Of a stretch of 64,000 nt of DNA, positions 30,346 through 40,502 are shown piece by piece. Made by a program: the position numbers and the translations under genes. Source of the stretch: Melieria omissa. Taxonomy: Eukaryota > Arthropoda > Insecta > Diptera > Ulidiidae. The notes under the pieces are model-generated. The model made no database searches. It had not been told where the DNA came from and worked only from the letters and a program-made list of their open reading frames with translations. How positions within the stretch are numbered: position 1 is the first letter of the stretch; each line of letters starts with the position of its first letter. The stretch lies in the NCBI GenBank assembly GCA_963971225.1, contig OZ020270.1:70758432-70822431 (forward strand), in the 5' to 3' direction.

Positions 30346-31114
30346 AGTGTCGATCCAGACGCCGTGGTGAGTGGGCTTGCAGTGCAGTGACCAGTGGCGG
30401 ATCCAGGGGAGGGTTTTGGAGGTTGAAACCCCCGTGAAATATTTGGATCGACTATAAAACTACATACAAATTAACCCTCTAGTTCCCAAGAAGGCCTGTA
30501 GAAATCCTAAGCTTAAACAAATTCTCTAAATTACACCTTATGCTTTTTCTAGCTGATTTAACACGTATGGAAAGGGAAATTCCGATTTTATAAAATAAAT
30601 GTAGTCAGATAACGCTGCCACATGCACAACGGCAGTAATTGTAAGACAAAGTTTAAGTTTCGTGAGAAAGTAAGCAAATAATTATTATTGTGTGAGAAAC
30701 CAAAAATTTTTTTAATAAATTGAGAGCCTCAATAACACTAAAAAAATTATTGGTGAGTAGCTGATAATGTATTCTTTGAGAAAATAAAAGAAAATTATAA
30801 AAAAAAGTTGTTACACTCCTCCTACCTAACCCAAACCCTAGAGTGTAGGTCTGCTTGGGATAAAAGCCTAAATAATTAAACCTTGATGATGTTTTTTCGC
30901 TATTTAAGCATTATTTATGGATTTGAATCGAAATTTTGATACACCACAATGTAAAACAGATCATGTTACTGCAAAAATGTATACTTAGGCGTAGTCCGCG
31001 GGGGTTGATGAGAGAACTAGTCTCCCCTACTCCTTTATTTCATGGAATATATTTGTCGACATCTGTGTGAAAAGATAACAAGCCATTAACAAATATTAAG
31101 AACCGCCATATATA
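30346..31114. other. No gene; left end of a possible piggyBac-like element
   Basis: No coding region seen. A CCAGTGGCGGATCCAGGGG block near 30391 looks like a transposon end without a visible partner. TTAA at 30471-30474 followed by CCCTCTAGTTCCC matches, reversed, the sequence at 59876-59892. The stretch ends at the mariner. Confidence 0.4.
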
Positions 31115-32367
31115 ACACTTCGTTCAATAATGTGACTAACTGATTAAAACACATTTTTTTGCCAAAATTCGTTTTTATTCATCAACATAGTCCCCTTTTA
31201 GGGAGATACAATCATTCCAACGCTTTTCCAATCTTTCGATACCGCCTTTGTAGAACGATTTTTCTTTGCCTTCAAAATAGGCGTTAGTTTCGGCGATTAC
31301 TTCATCATTTGAGCCAAATCTCTTACCACGGAGCATCTTTTTGAGGTCTGCGAAGAGCCAGTAGTCGCTGAGGGCCAGATCTGGAGAATACGGGGGATGA
31401 GGAAGCAATTCGAAGCCCAATTCATGCATTTTTGCCATCGTTTTCATCGACTTGTGACACGGTGCATTGTCTTGGTGAAACAACACTTTTTTCTTCTTCA
31501 TATGGGGCCGCTTAATCGCGATTTCTTCTTTCAAACGTTCCAACAACGCTATATAATAGTCGCTATTGATTGTTTCCCCTTTCTCAAGATAGTCGATGAA
31601 TATTATTCCGTGCACATCCCAAAATACTGACGCCATAACCTTGCCAGCCGATGTTTGTGCCTTTGGACGCTTTGGGCGGCTTTCACCGGTTGCATGCCAC
31701 TCAGCAGACTGCCGATTTGACTCTGGAGTGAAATGGTGGACCCATGTTTCATCCATTGTGATGTACCGACGCAAAAACTCCGACTTGTTGCGCGTAAACA
31801 TGTCCAAACAGCTCTTTGAATCATCGATTCGTTGTTGTTTTTGCTCCGGTGTGAGCAAACGCGGCACCCATTTCGAAAACACCTTTTTCATAACCAAATG
31901 TTCGTGTATTATGGTGTGTACACTGCCTGCTGATATCTTTAGAATGTCAGCAATCTCCCCCACTTTCACTTTACGGTCGGACATAATGATTTTCAGTGTT
32001 TTTTCAACGTTTTCCGGAATAACAGCGTCATTTGGCCGTCCAGTAGATGGAATGTCATCGGTGTCTGTACGACCACCTTTGAATTCGGCATACCAATAAC
32101 AAATGGTTCTTTTTGATGGAGCAGAGTCCGAATAATGTTTTTCAAGCCATTCCTGGCATTGAACAGTATTTTTTTTCATTAAAAAACAATGATAAATCAG
32201 CACACGGAATTGCTTTGAATTCATTTTTTTTGAAAACTCAAAAGTAGTGTCACTTAAAGCACTGTAACTTGTAAGCCTAAAAAGGTTAACAATTTCGAAA
32301 AAAAATATTGATTTAGTATTAGTGCCGCCATCTATGTGTCAGTCACACACATTATTGAACGAAGAGT
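31115..32367 (-). mobile_element. Mariner element, full-length
   Basis: 1253 bp between TA dinucleotides (31113-31114 and 32368-32369). The TIRs ACACTTCGTTCAATAATGTG and ACTCTTCGTTCAATAATGTG differ at one of 20 positions. It contains one intact transposase gene on the minus strand. It lies at or next to the 3' end of the I-clade LINE, interrupting sequence after the RNase H domain. Confidence 0.9.
31175..32224 (-). CDS. Mariner transposase, irritans/Himar1-like, intact
   Basis: 349 codons, the usual length. The N-terminal helix-turn-helix region includes SKRTICYWYAEFKGGRTDT and IADILKISAGSVHTIIHEHL. Then WVPRLLTPEQKQQR (the WVPHEL-type linker), the catalytic motifs ITMDETWVHH and HQDNAPCHKS, and YSPDLALSDYWLF. 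The second and third Asp are 34 residues apart (DD34D). No stop or frameshift. The enzyme would cut and paste the element at TA sites. Intact ORF plus good TIRs suggest recent or current activity. Confidence 0.92.
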   Translation of the reverse strand: MNSKQFRVLIYHCFLMKKNTVQCQEWLEKHYSDSAPSKRTICYWYAEFKGGRTDTDDIPSTGRPNDAVIPENVEKTLKIIMSDRKVKVGEIADILKISAGSVHTIIHEHLVMKKVFSKWVPRLLTPEQKQQRIDDSKSCLDMFTRNKSEFLRRYITMDETWVHHFTPESNRQSAEWHATGESRPKRPKAQTSAGKVMASVFWDVHGIIFIDYLEKGETINSDYYIALLERLKEEIAIKRPHMKKKKVLFHQDNAPCHKSMKTMAKMHELGFELLPHPPYSPDLALSDYWLFADLKKMLRGKRFGSNDEVIAETNAYFEGKEKSFYKGGIERLEKRWNDCISLKGDYVDE

Positions 32368-33334
32368 TATATTCTTTTGCAGTCACTAGGATATGATGTC
32401 GGTTGTTTATAAGACGATTTAGGTCCGATTTGCTCGATGTCTGTTGCAAGAGTATTGGTGCAAATTTTGCGGCATTGTCTGCGATTTCGTTGCCTTTGAT
32501 GCCAACGTGACTGGGAACCCACATGTGTTTTAATTTGTGTTGGTGTTGTGTGAGGATATCACGAATTTCCATTATTGTGTTGTTTTGGTGACTTGTGTTG
32601 AGAGTTGCTCGAATTGCCGATAGTGAATCGGTGCAGATGATGTGTTTGCTATTTCGTGGTTGAAAGATTTTTAGGGCATATAATATTGCCTCTGATTCCG
32701 CTGTAAAGATCGAGCAGTTGTCGTCTAGCTGTGCAAGGCGTTCAATTTGGTAATTGTTGTTAATTATTGCGTAATTGACGCCAGTATTTGTTTTTGATCC
32801 GTCCGTGTAGTGGAATATCCAGTCCTTGTATGAATTTTTTACTTCTACAAATGATTTAATATATATTGTGGAGTTGATGCTGTCTTTTTTTAAACAAGTT
32901 AGGTAGTCTATTATACATTTCTTGGAGAAAGTCCATGGTTTGTTTTTTGGTACATAATTTATCTTTTGCTGGTGAGTGACTCCAAAGCTTGTTGCGACGT
33001 TAATGCTGTTGTGAATGGCGGATGGAAAATTTAGTTTGGTTTGTTTTTTAATGTTTGTAAAATTGTATTAGTTTGGTTTTTCAGTTGGGCTGATTATTTT
33101 GGTAAACAATTTAGCTGTTGCTTCTTTTATTCTGTGTTCGATTGTAGGAAGGCCGGCCTCCGTTAGGACGTTTGCTATTGGTGTAGATGTGAATGCGCCT
33201 AAGCAGTATCTTGCTGCAGCATGGTAAATTGATTTTAGTTTGTTTATGTTATTTTTGGTTGTACGTCCGTATATAGCTAAACCGTAGTCTAGTTTGGATA
33301 TTAGAATCGCTTTTAAAATGTTTATGGAGGTGTT
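32368..33334 (-). pseudogene. I-like LINE ORF2: thumb, linker and RNase H
   Basis: Coding resumes after the SINE with INILKAILISKLDYGLAIYG and YHAAARYCLGAF (RT thumb/connection). RNase H lies at about 32430-32830: HYTDGSK, FTAESEAILYAL, CTDSLSAIRATL and VPSHVGIKGNEIADNAAK, all four acidic/His positions recognisable. The frame is split between 33068-33469 and 32339-32572. It ends at the mariner. Confidence 0.8.
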
Positions 33335-33734
33335 GGTTGGTTGGTTGGTTAAGTGGCTGCCTCTGTATGAGACACACTTAGGCCTATGGGTCCGTTGTGA
33401 TACCACAAATTCCACCCGTTTGAAATGTGTATGCAACACTGTTTTTCCAACATGTGATGCAACACACATTTCAAACGGATGGGGAAAGGGAGGGAGGGGA
33501 CCTACAGTTTAACGCCGAATTCGAACGGCGATTGGCAGTTTTTCGTTCACACTTGGAGGTTTTGCCATTGCCTGCCAAGAGCGCACTTGTGCGATTCTTG
33601 TAATTCTCATTCCCTTTATGTGGATAGCGATAGAAGTAGATGAGTGTTTGTTCCAGCCCAAGCCAGGAATCGAACCTGGGGCGCTCGGTATGAGAAGCCA
33701 GCGCGCTACCCGCTGAGCTATCGAGGCCGACTTG
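33335..33734 (-). mobile_element. SINE-2: tRNA-derived SINE (Met-like head)
   Basis: 400 bp flanked by TGGAGGTGTT (33325-33334 and 33735-33744). In minus orientation the head has an A box (TAGCTCAGCGGGTAG, 33706-33720) and a B box (GGTTCGATTCC, 33666-33676), with CAT in the anticodon-loop position. The middle shares a block with SINE-1 (GGGACCTACAGTTT...CCGAACGGC on the plus strand). The tail is (AACC)4. Near the tail is a 15-bp inverted repeat CCGTTTGAAATGTGT (33416-33430 and 33464-33478). The acceptor stem does not pair, so it is not a tRNA gene. Confidence 0.85.
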
Positions 33735-33744
33735 TGGAGGTGTT

Positions 33745-34366
33745 AATGTGTGTATTGCTGTGAAAGCTAGTGAGGCATTTCACTAAGTTGAGACTCTTCG
33801 TTAGTTCTTTTTTTAAGCATTCAACATGTTCTGTCCAGTTGTATCTTTTGTTGAAATTAAGACCTAGGATTTTTAGTTTGTCGACGTAATTTATTGTTGT
33901 GTTATTTAGGTGAAGTATTGGGGGTTGCATTCCCTTTTCCTGCAGATGTGTAAAATTTTGCATTTTGTTGTCGAGATCTTTGCTCCATTCCACTTGCACC
34001 ATTCGTTGATGTCCGTACTTAGTTTATTAAATTCGTTTTGTAGAGATTGGTTTGATTTGTATTTGGCTGTGATATACAAATCGTCGGCATATATTCCGTG
34101 TCTGAATTGTTTATGTTGGAGAATGATTTTGTTGAGCTTCTCAAAAGCTATTTGGAATAATACCACCGATAAGGGCGAGCCTTGTGGTATCCCGTTTTGC
34201 AGGGAATGAATTTCGGAAAGATGTCCGTTTACCTGTACTTGAAATTTCCTATTCACCAGAAAAGACTTTATATAGGATATTATCTTTTTTCCTACCTTCC
34301 ACTCTCGAAATCAATTGAAATGATTGACATATGGTTGCGGGTTGATAAAGCTTTTGTTGTTATATG
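33745..34366 (-). pseudogene. I-like LINE ORF2: RT palm
   Basis: Encodes LSTRNHMSIISIDFES (motif A), QNGIPQGSPLSVVLF (motif B region), HGIYADDLYITA (catalytic YADD, near 34090) and ILGLNFNKRYNWTEHV. At least two frameshifts occur (near 34260-34300 and 33960). The hAT chain begins at ATCTAGAA (34367), inside RT just upstream of motif A. Confidence 0.8.
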
Positions 34367-34750
34367 ATCTAGAACAGTGATGGGCACTAACACAACCAAA
34401 CATTTTGGCAATGTATGCGTAGAAAACACCCCAACAAACACTGAACAAAAAAATCTCAAACATTTGAGAAACCCTTTGATATCGAATTGTTGTCCAGCAT
34501 TATTACAATTTGAAAATGAATATTTTCTCAAACGTTTCTCAAATGTTTGCTATCAACTTGAGAACGACTTGAGATGAGTTGAGAAAAATTTTCATTTACC
34601 ACGTTTGATAATTTTATAATTCTCAATGGGTTTAACTTACCACCTTAATATGAACTAAATGAATTTTGTGCCTTAATAAAATTTTACGTTATGTTGCCCA
34701 CCGATACCAAATCTTTTGGCCGATGCCGATTAATCGGCCGGACTCTAGTT

Positions 34751-35834
34751 TAGTGATGGGAAAAAAAGTTCATTAATCGATTAATGAATCATATGATTAA
34801 TTGAAACAGAGCGTTGTAATTAATCGAAAAAATGGATATTAATCGAATAATCGAATGATTTTCTTAATATTTTACCTTAACCGTCTAATTTTAAGTATGT
34901 TAAAATGTAAATTTTTACCAATTGCCTTATAAAAACAATAACAATGAATTAATTAATGAAAGTAAGTACATATTACGTATTACATATTAGTACGGCAGCC
35001 GCCGTGGGTCAGTTGGTTAGTGCGCGGTCCAAGCGAGTCGAATGCAGAGCGACGCAAGTTCGAATACTGCATGTAGTAACACCTAAAAAAAATAACGGGA
35101 AACTCGTTTTCTCTTTCGGTGACTGTTCTCTCAGCTGGAAATGGCAAACCTCTGAGAGTAAAAATTGCCTATGAAAAAGCTCCCAACCTGCCGTTCGGAA
35201 CCGGCATAAAACTGTAGGTCCCTTCCACCCGCGTACAAAATTCACACGCACAACACGGGTGGTTGCGGGAAGCTAGGCCTTAGTCTCGCGTAAGCGGGCT
35301 GTCGTGCCAGTCAATTAATTAATTAATGAAGTACATATTAAAGGAAAAAATATATATTTGTATTTTATTTGTTCATTGCAGAGTTTAGAAATAATAGTTT
35401 TGACAGGCGGGAAATCGTGAACCTGTGCCTCTTTTCAGTGGCAGTTGCACCTGCTTTTGAAAAGAGGGGCTCTGCTCACTGTTCGCGTTTCTTCACAGGC
35501 ATTGATGGCGTTGCGCTTTAGTTTCAAAACGGGAGCATTTAAAGAAAGCTAAGCTCATCCTGAATTTGGGTTAGGTCGTTGTCTTTTTTGTGACGTTTGT
35601 GAGCCAGCAACTTGTGGTGGGCCCATAAATCAAATTCAATATCGCATCAAAGTGTCCGTCTCAAGTTTTTATTTTGCGCGAAGAAAAAAGGTAGTGAAAC
35701 GTTTTCTTTCGATTATTTTAGCATCTAATCGGTTAACGTTTTGATTAATCGAAACCCATTTTTCGATACAATTAAATCGTGAATTGAAAGAAAAAAATCG
35801 ATTATTGTGTATCAAATGATTAATCCCATCACTA
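34751..35834. mobile_element. hAT-type MITE with AT-rich ends
   Basis: Ends TAGTGATGGGA and TCCCATCACTA (11-bp perfect TIR). Flanked by CTCTAGTT (34743-34750) and CTATAGTT (35835-35842), an 8-bp duplication with one difference. Both ends are rich in ATTAATCGATTAAT-like repeats. It contains SINE-1. No transposase. Confidence 0.75.
34976..35328 (+). mobile_element. SINE-1: tRNA-derived SINE, full-length
   Basis: 353 bp between AAGTACATATTA direct repeats (34964-34975 and 35329-35340). Pol III A box TGGGTCAGTTGGTTAG (35005-35020) and B box AGTTCGAATAC (35057-35067). The tRNA-unrelated body includes CAGCTGGAAATGGCAAACCT and ACCGGCATAAAACTGTAGGT; the tail is TAAT-type. A 5'-truncated relative lies reversed at 52641-52830. 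Confidence 0.85.
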
Positions 35835-36359
35835 CTATAGTTATGTTTGCCTTAATATAAAATGAATGAAATGGACCTTAACCCTTCGCTGCATGGCATT
35901 GCATATATGCAATGTTAACTTCTCGTAGATCTGGCAACTTTTCTATGCAGCGTTTTACAGTTATTCGTTCATTACCTGTTTCTTTTATGATAAAACAATT
36001 TATTTCTAACGGAATTTCGCGAATAACATTGAAAGTATGTACAAAAGAACCGACCAAACAACACGTGTTTACAGTGCTTGGAAAAATTGTGTTTATTTTT
36101 CTTAATATTTAGCATTATTGTGAAAATTTTCTAAAATGTAAGTATTATTTGAAAAGTTTACATAATTTTCATCGTTAACTACTTGCATACTTAAATTGCT
36201 AATTATTTACTTTTGCGCTACGATGTATCATTGCATATATGCAATATCATGCGTTTGCGCCAATATGAACTGACATTGCATATAAGTTATTATATTGCAT
36301 ATATGCAAAATCATGCACTCAATCCTAAATTATTATTTTTAGGGCATTTACTGATCAGG

Positions 36360-36856
36360 ACCTTGAATGAAAAAATAATTGAAGGTTGGGTTGAAAGTGA
36401 AGACGAGTTTTTTGATGATGACGGTGATAATAATAATTTTGAAATAAAAGTATATCGATGCCCGGAGGAAACATGTGAAGAAGAAGAAGAAGAACAAGGA
36501 ATAAATAAAGTGATTGGGATTGCTGCAGAGAAAACGGTCAGAGAACGATACGATAAAACTATTTGGAAAAAAAAAATTCGATATAAATTTAAATACTGAA
36601 TTTAAAGGCAGTGAAGAGCTGCCCGAAAATTTTATGGATTTGAAAGGACCTTGCAGTTATTTCAAATTTTTTTTTTCTGACGAACTTATAAAGTCTGTTG
36701 TTTACCAGTCCAATTTATATGCTTGCCAGAAAAATCCAACTAATCCAGAACATATTGATGAATTGGATTTGCAAAAATTTCTGGGCATATGCGTTTTGAT
36801 GTCGGTAATTCAAATTCCAAACAACCGTCAATATTGGGTACCTATAGTTGGAAATA
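36360..36856 (+). pseudogene. piggyBac transposase, N-terminal part
   Basis: An acidic leader (ESEDEFFDDDGDNN) is followed by a frameshift at an A run (near 36570). Then DLKGPCSYFKFFFSDELIKS and NPEHIDELDLQKFLGICVLM, the usual N-terminal region of piggyBac transposases. It continues at 37425 after the inserted element. Confidence 0.8.
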
Positions 36857-37422
36857 CAGGGTAGGCCATTTAAAGTGGAAGGCCATTCTTGTTTTTGCAA
36901 AAAAAGATGAAAAAAAAATGTTTTTTTTTTGTTTTCATCTCGATATTAATTTATTTTTGTCCAAGGAGAAATTTTCTAGTTAGTTTTTGAAAATGATATC
37001 GCGTAAATGGCCACCATTAGCTTTGGCCGCGAAATGTGCCCTTTTTCGGCATTTTTCATCACTTTTGCCAGTGTATCGGCCGATATGGCTCTTATTTCGC
37101 GGCTAATGTTGACTCTGAGTTGAGCTAGTGTCCTTGGATTGTTGGTGTATACCTTGGACTTCAAGTAGCCCCATAAAAAAAAGTCTGGCGGCGTCAAATC
37201 GGGTACTCGTGGCCACTCATAATCGCCGTTTGGTTTTCACAATCGAGAAGTTATTTTGAATGTAAAGCTGAACAATTTCAGCACGTTCTTTTGGAGTGTA
37301 CTGTTCCATGGTATAAATTGTCTTGGAATGACGCTTCCAACGCGCTATGTCATTAGTCGATCTGACAGCTCTGTCAAAAGTTATAGGGTTACCAGATGCT
37401 TCCACTTAAATGGCCTACCCTG
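36857..37422 (-). mobile_element. Internally deleted mariner-like element in the piggyBac gene
   Basis: Flanked by TA (36855-36856 and 37423-37424). TIR CAGGGTAGGCCATTTAAAGT against CAGGGTAGGCCATTTAAGTG (one-base indel). On the minus strand a start region (MEQYTPKERAEIVQLYIQNN, helix-turn-helix type, 37217-37405) is joined to a C-terminal region (TPPDFFLWGYLKSKVYTNNP, 36976-37197). The catalytic middle is missing, so it is non-autonomous. Confidence 0.85.
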
Positions 37423-37424
37423 TA

Positions 37425-37987
37425 CGTTAATACAGGAGACCATGTCGCTAAATAGATTTGAAAAAATCAAGTCGCTATTACATTTCAATAACAATCATGA
37501 CATGAAACTCAGAAATGACCATAATTCTGACCGACTTTTTAAAATACGTCCAGTTATCAACCACTTAATTGAAAAATTTAAACCGGTCCCATTTGAAAGC
37601 TGTCTTTCCGTGGATGAGCAACTATGCTCTACCAAATGCAAATCTTATCTGAAGCAATATCTTCCCATGAAACCTCACAAATGGGGATTTAAACTCTATG
37701 TGCTCGCCGGGATATCTGGATTTAACTACAACTTTGAAATATACACGGGCCAAGAGAACAACCCCGTGGATAGGCTTCCTGAAGAAACTGATTTGGGCTC
37801 CAGTGCCAACATTGTTATAAGACTACTGCGACATGTTCCATTTGAAAAGAACTACAAAGTTTTTTTTGATAATTTTTATACATCGCAAGGTTGCAATGGT
37901 TACACTTTCATGAAACGTGAAAAGTGTGACACATATTTATGTTTCAATAAAACAAGAAATTGTTATAAAAAATTTCATTCAGAATAA
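37425..37987 (+). pseudogene. piggyBac transposase, catalytic part
   Basis: Encodes MSLNRFEKIKSLLHFNNNHD, then PFESCLSVDEQLCSTK (catalytic Asp), LPMKPHKWGFKLYVLAGISG and NYKVFFDNFYTSQG (second Asp), matching the DDE_Tnp_1_7 family. It stops at 37987 without the later Asp or the Cys-rich C-terminal domain, so the protein is incomplete even apart from the upstream frameshift. Confidence 0.85.
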
Positions 37988-38052
37988 TTTCCCAGTTCCT
38001 TACATTAAACTTTTTATATTATAATGTAAAATATTACTACAGTACTACAATA

Positions 38053-38502
38053 CTCGATGTCTTGCACGGAGAAAGAATTTGTAAAAATGCAAACGTGCAA
38101 GACTGGAAAATGCTACACATCGAGAACGCACAAAAAAGCACACATTGCAAATATTGCAAAAATTCCGCAAACAGCCACAAACTTTCTCCATTTCTTTTTA
38201 ATTTGGTTTTCGGTTGATCCATTTCCACCTGCAAGCAATACATATATGCAAATTACATAAAAAGATTGAAATAAAACCAAATATAAAGAAAATACGCTTG
38301 CGCACACGAAGAAAATTAAATGGCTGTCGCACAATCGTGTCGTGTCGTGTCGTGTGCCGTGTGTCGTGTGCACCTACACACGATGTTACACACAAAACAA
38401 AATTTTTTTGCTTGTATTTTGTTTTTGTATCATTGCACGGATTGCAAGATTCTGCAATTTTTGCATTTCGTGCACCTTGCAAGGGTTTTGCAAGACATCG
38501 AG
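38053..38502. mobile_element. MITE-like element with 14-bp TIR
   Basis: CTCGATGTCTTGCA (38053-38066) and its exact reverse complement (38489-38502) bound about 450 bp. It is rich in TTGCA-type repeats and has a TGTCG microsatellite (38337-38372). No ORF and no clear target duplication. It lies downstream of the transposase inside the piggyBac. Confidence 0.55.
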
Positions 38503-38980
38503 AATGCCCCTTATATTTTCCCAAAATAAAAATGAATCCACAACAACTTTTTCAAAACTCGTAATTTTTCTGTAGAAATAACAGTATAGAATTTCGTATA
38601 AGTGAATTGTATGGTAATTGGAAAAATTTGAGGAAATCAAGAGGAAATTGCATATATGCAATGTTACTTAACTTTTTTCGTGGACATAGGAATTCAACAA
38701 AATTTCATTTTTACCATCGTAACTTAACAAGAAACAAGAATAATTTGCCAAATATTTTTTTTCTCTAAGGAAATTAAATCATGCAGCGAAGGGTTAATGC
38801 ATATACGTTACATATGAAATGCTATGAAAATATTATTTATATAAATGTATCTATTATTTTTTTTATTTCACGCGAATTGCAACGCCAATCTATACAAGAG
38901 GCGAATTGAATTCCATCCGAATTCCATTCCATAATAAAAATTTGTGAATATGGCGAATTAGATTCCATCCGTTCTGCTCA

Positions 38981-39085
38981 TTTGAGATACATTTGAGAAT
39001 TTTAAATTCTCAATTTGAGATACGTTTGAGAATTTTAAATTCTCAATTTGAGATACGTTTGAGAATTTTAAATTCTCAATTTGAG
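38981..39085. repeat. 33-bp tandem repeat, about three copies
   Basis: The unit TTTGAGATACGTTTGAGAAT plus 13 more bases is repeated three times with one mismatch. Each unit contains the inverted pair TTTGAGAATTTTAAATTCTCAA. The same TTTGAGA theme fills the ends of the surrounding hAT-like element. Confidence 0.85.
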
Positions 39086-39589
39086 AATAAAGGCAAATTT
39101 CCATATTAACAATGTGCCTTTTATAGTATAAACACAACCAAGTCGTCGTGCGATTTTTACGCAGCGAACGTACGCTGTCAAAATTAAAACACACAGCAGT
39201 AAATGTGATTGCGCACGACGACAACGACTGCGATATTCGACCGACGACCGGTCGTCCGACGATAGAACAAATTCTAATTTGGTCGCAGTCGTCGTGCGAA
39301 CCAATCAGCTGTGCAGCTGTCAGCGGTGAAAAATGAAAAAACAAACGAAAATTGTGGTAAAATTTTGTGATTTGTGGTTTTTTTAGGTTGCAAAGTTGTA
39401 AGTGGTTCAAATTTTAATAAAAAATTGTGCCAAATAATCTATTTTGTCTTTCCCTTTCGTATGTTTTAGAAAATGGACAGGACGGAGCTCCTAATTGGCC
39501 GAGCGGCGAAAGAAATCGTGCCCGCACTGGCAGTTGCGCTTCTGATTAGAGTTGCAGCTGGAGCCGCTTTTGTGCTGCCGTGAAGGAAT

Positions 39590-40183
39590 TTGGCTAATAT
39601 TGCTGCCCCGAAAGTAGCAAAAGTCGTCGCCTGGACAAATCAAGTTTGCGCATATGACAATACGCCCGTTAGTGTCCCGGTAGTGTTTGCCGTCGAGCGC
39701 CTGGCAGAGCGGGTGCGCTCCGAGGGACTGGAGGTAGTGTGCGTGCCCACTAGCTTTCAGGCGCATCACCCGATTGTCGAGCATCAGCTGCAGCTGGGCG
39801 ATCTGGACCGGCATCCAAAGCTGACCGTGGCCATCGATGGTGCCGACGAGATCAATCGCGACATGGTACTGATCAACGGCGGCGGCGGCTGTCTGCTTCA
39901 GGAGAAAATAGTGGCCGCCTGCGCGAAGCAGCTTATTGTCATAGCGGACTACACCAAGAACTCGCAGCGCCTGGGCGAACAGTACAAGAAGGGGATTCCG
40001 ATCGAGGTGGTGCCCATGGCATATGTGCCAATAAGGCAGCGCATTGCGGCCATGCATGGCGGTAGCCAAGGCGGGGCCGTGCGTCACGGACAATGGCAAC
40101 TTCATACTTGACTGGCACTTTGAGCCGACAACGGTTTACGACTGGAAGGCGGTGAATGAAGATTTGCTGCGTGGACATGGCAA
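39590..40183 (+). pseudogene. Rpi: Ribose-5-phosphate isomerase A fragment (captured)
   Basis: Recognisable RpiA sequence: VFAVERLAERVRSEGLEVVC, VAIDGADEINRDMV (catalytic DGADE), GGGGCLLQEKIVA and GIPIEVVPMAYVPI. After a frameshift near 40060 comes [20 protein letters not shown]. RpiA interconverts ribose-5-phosphate and ribulose-5-phosphate in the pentose phosphate pathway. The N-terminal phosphate-binding region is replaced by unrelated codons with a stop at about 39582, and the last fifth or so is missing, so it is not functional. Whether it came as genomic DNA or cDNA cannot be told here. Confidence 0.85.
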
Positions 40184-40379
40184 CAAAGTCGTATTTTGGT
40201 ATCTGTGGTGGTCTGTATTCGAATCTCATGTTTGTTTTGTAAACACGCTGCTTATTACAAAAAAATAATAATAAATAAATCCTTAGCCAGGTATGTGTCT
40301 TAATACAAATTGCTTTTAATCGCGCGGTCCAATGAATCTCGCCAGCGGTTCTCGAGCGAGTAAGTGTTGCATTGCACCT

Positions 40380-40502
40380 TCAGAAGGACTTCTTGCTGCG
40401 CGTCGGCAGCAGACTTTCCTTGGCGTAATTGAATAATGACAGCAGACCCTGTTTCTTGCCGCGCGAGAAATAGTTTGTGACCACATCGTGATTGTCTGTA
40501 AC
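40380..40502 (-). pseudogene. Possible captured C-terminal exon, unidentified gene
   Basis: The minus strand reads open from an intron-acceptor-like TATATAG to a TGA at 40380-40382. It encodes VTDNHDVVTNYFSRGKKQGL and ends RSKKSF, a basic C-terminus. I do not recognise the protein. The composition is more like host coding DNA than the AT-rich flanks. Confidence 0.4.

Larger units (their letters stand above)
35882..38793. mobile_element. piggyBac element with a degraded transposase
   Basis: TTAA on both sides (35878-35881 and 38794-38797), TIR CCCTTCGCTGCATG (14 bp, perfect). The palindrome TTGCATATATGCAA follows each TIR (35904 and 38646) and recurs near 36235 and 36295. The transposase gene is in plus orientation, interrupted by a TA-flanked element (36857-37422). 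Another palindromic insert lies at 38053-38502. Confidence 0.9.

Noticed and set aside
33650..33728. tRNA-like sequence with CAT anticodon position
   Set aside because: Acceptor arms do not pair and it is the head of a SINE with target duplications and a tail.
38981..39085. CRISPR-like regular repeat
   Set aside because: Three contiguous copies without spacers in a eukaryotic genome; an ordinary tandem repeat.
39491..40105. 204-codon minus-strand ORF opposite the RpiA fragment
   Set aside because: Shadow of the GC-rich RpiA coding strand; a CNSNQKRNCQCGHDFF stretch looked zinc-finger-like but has no partner sequence.
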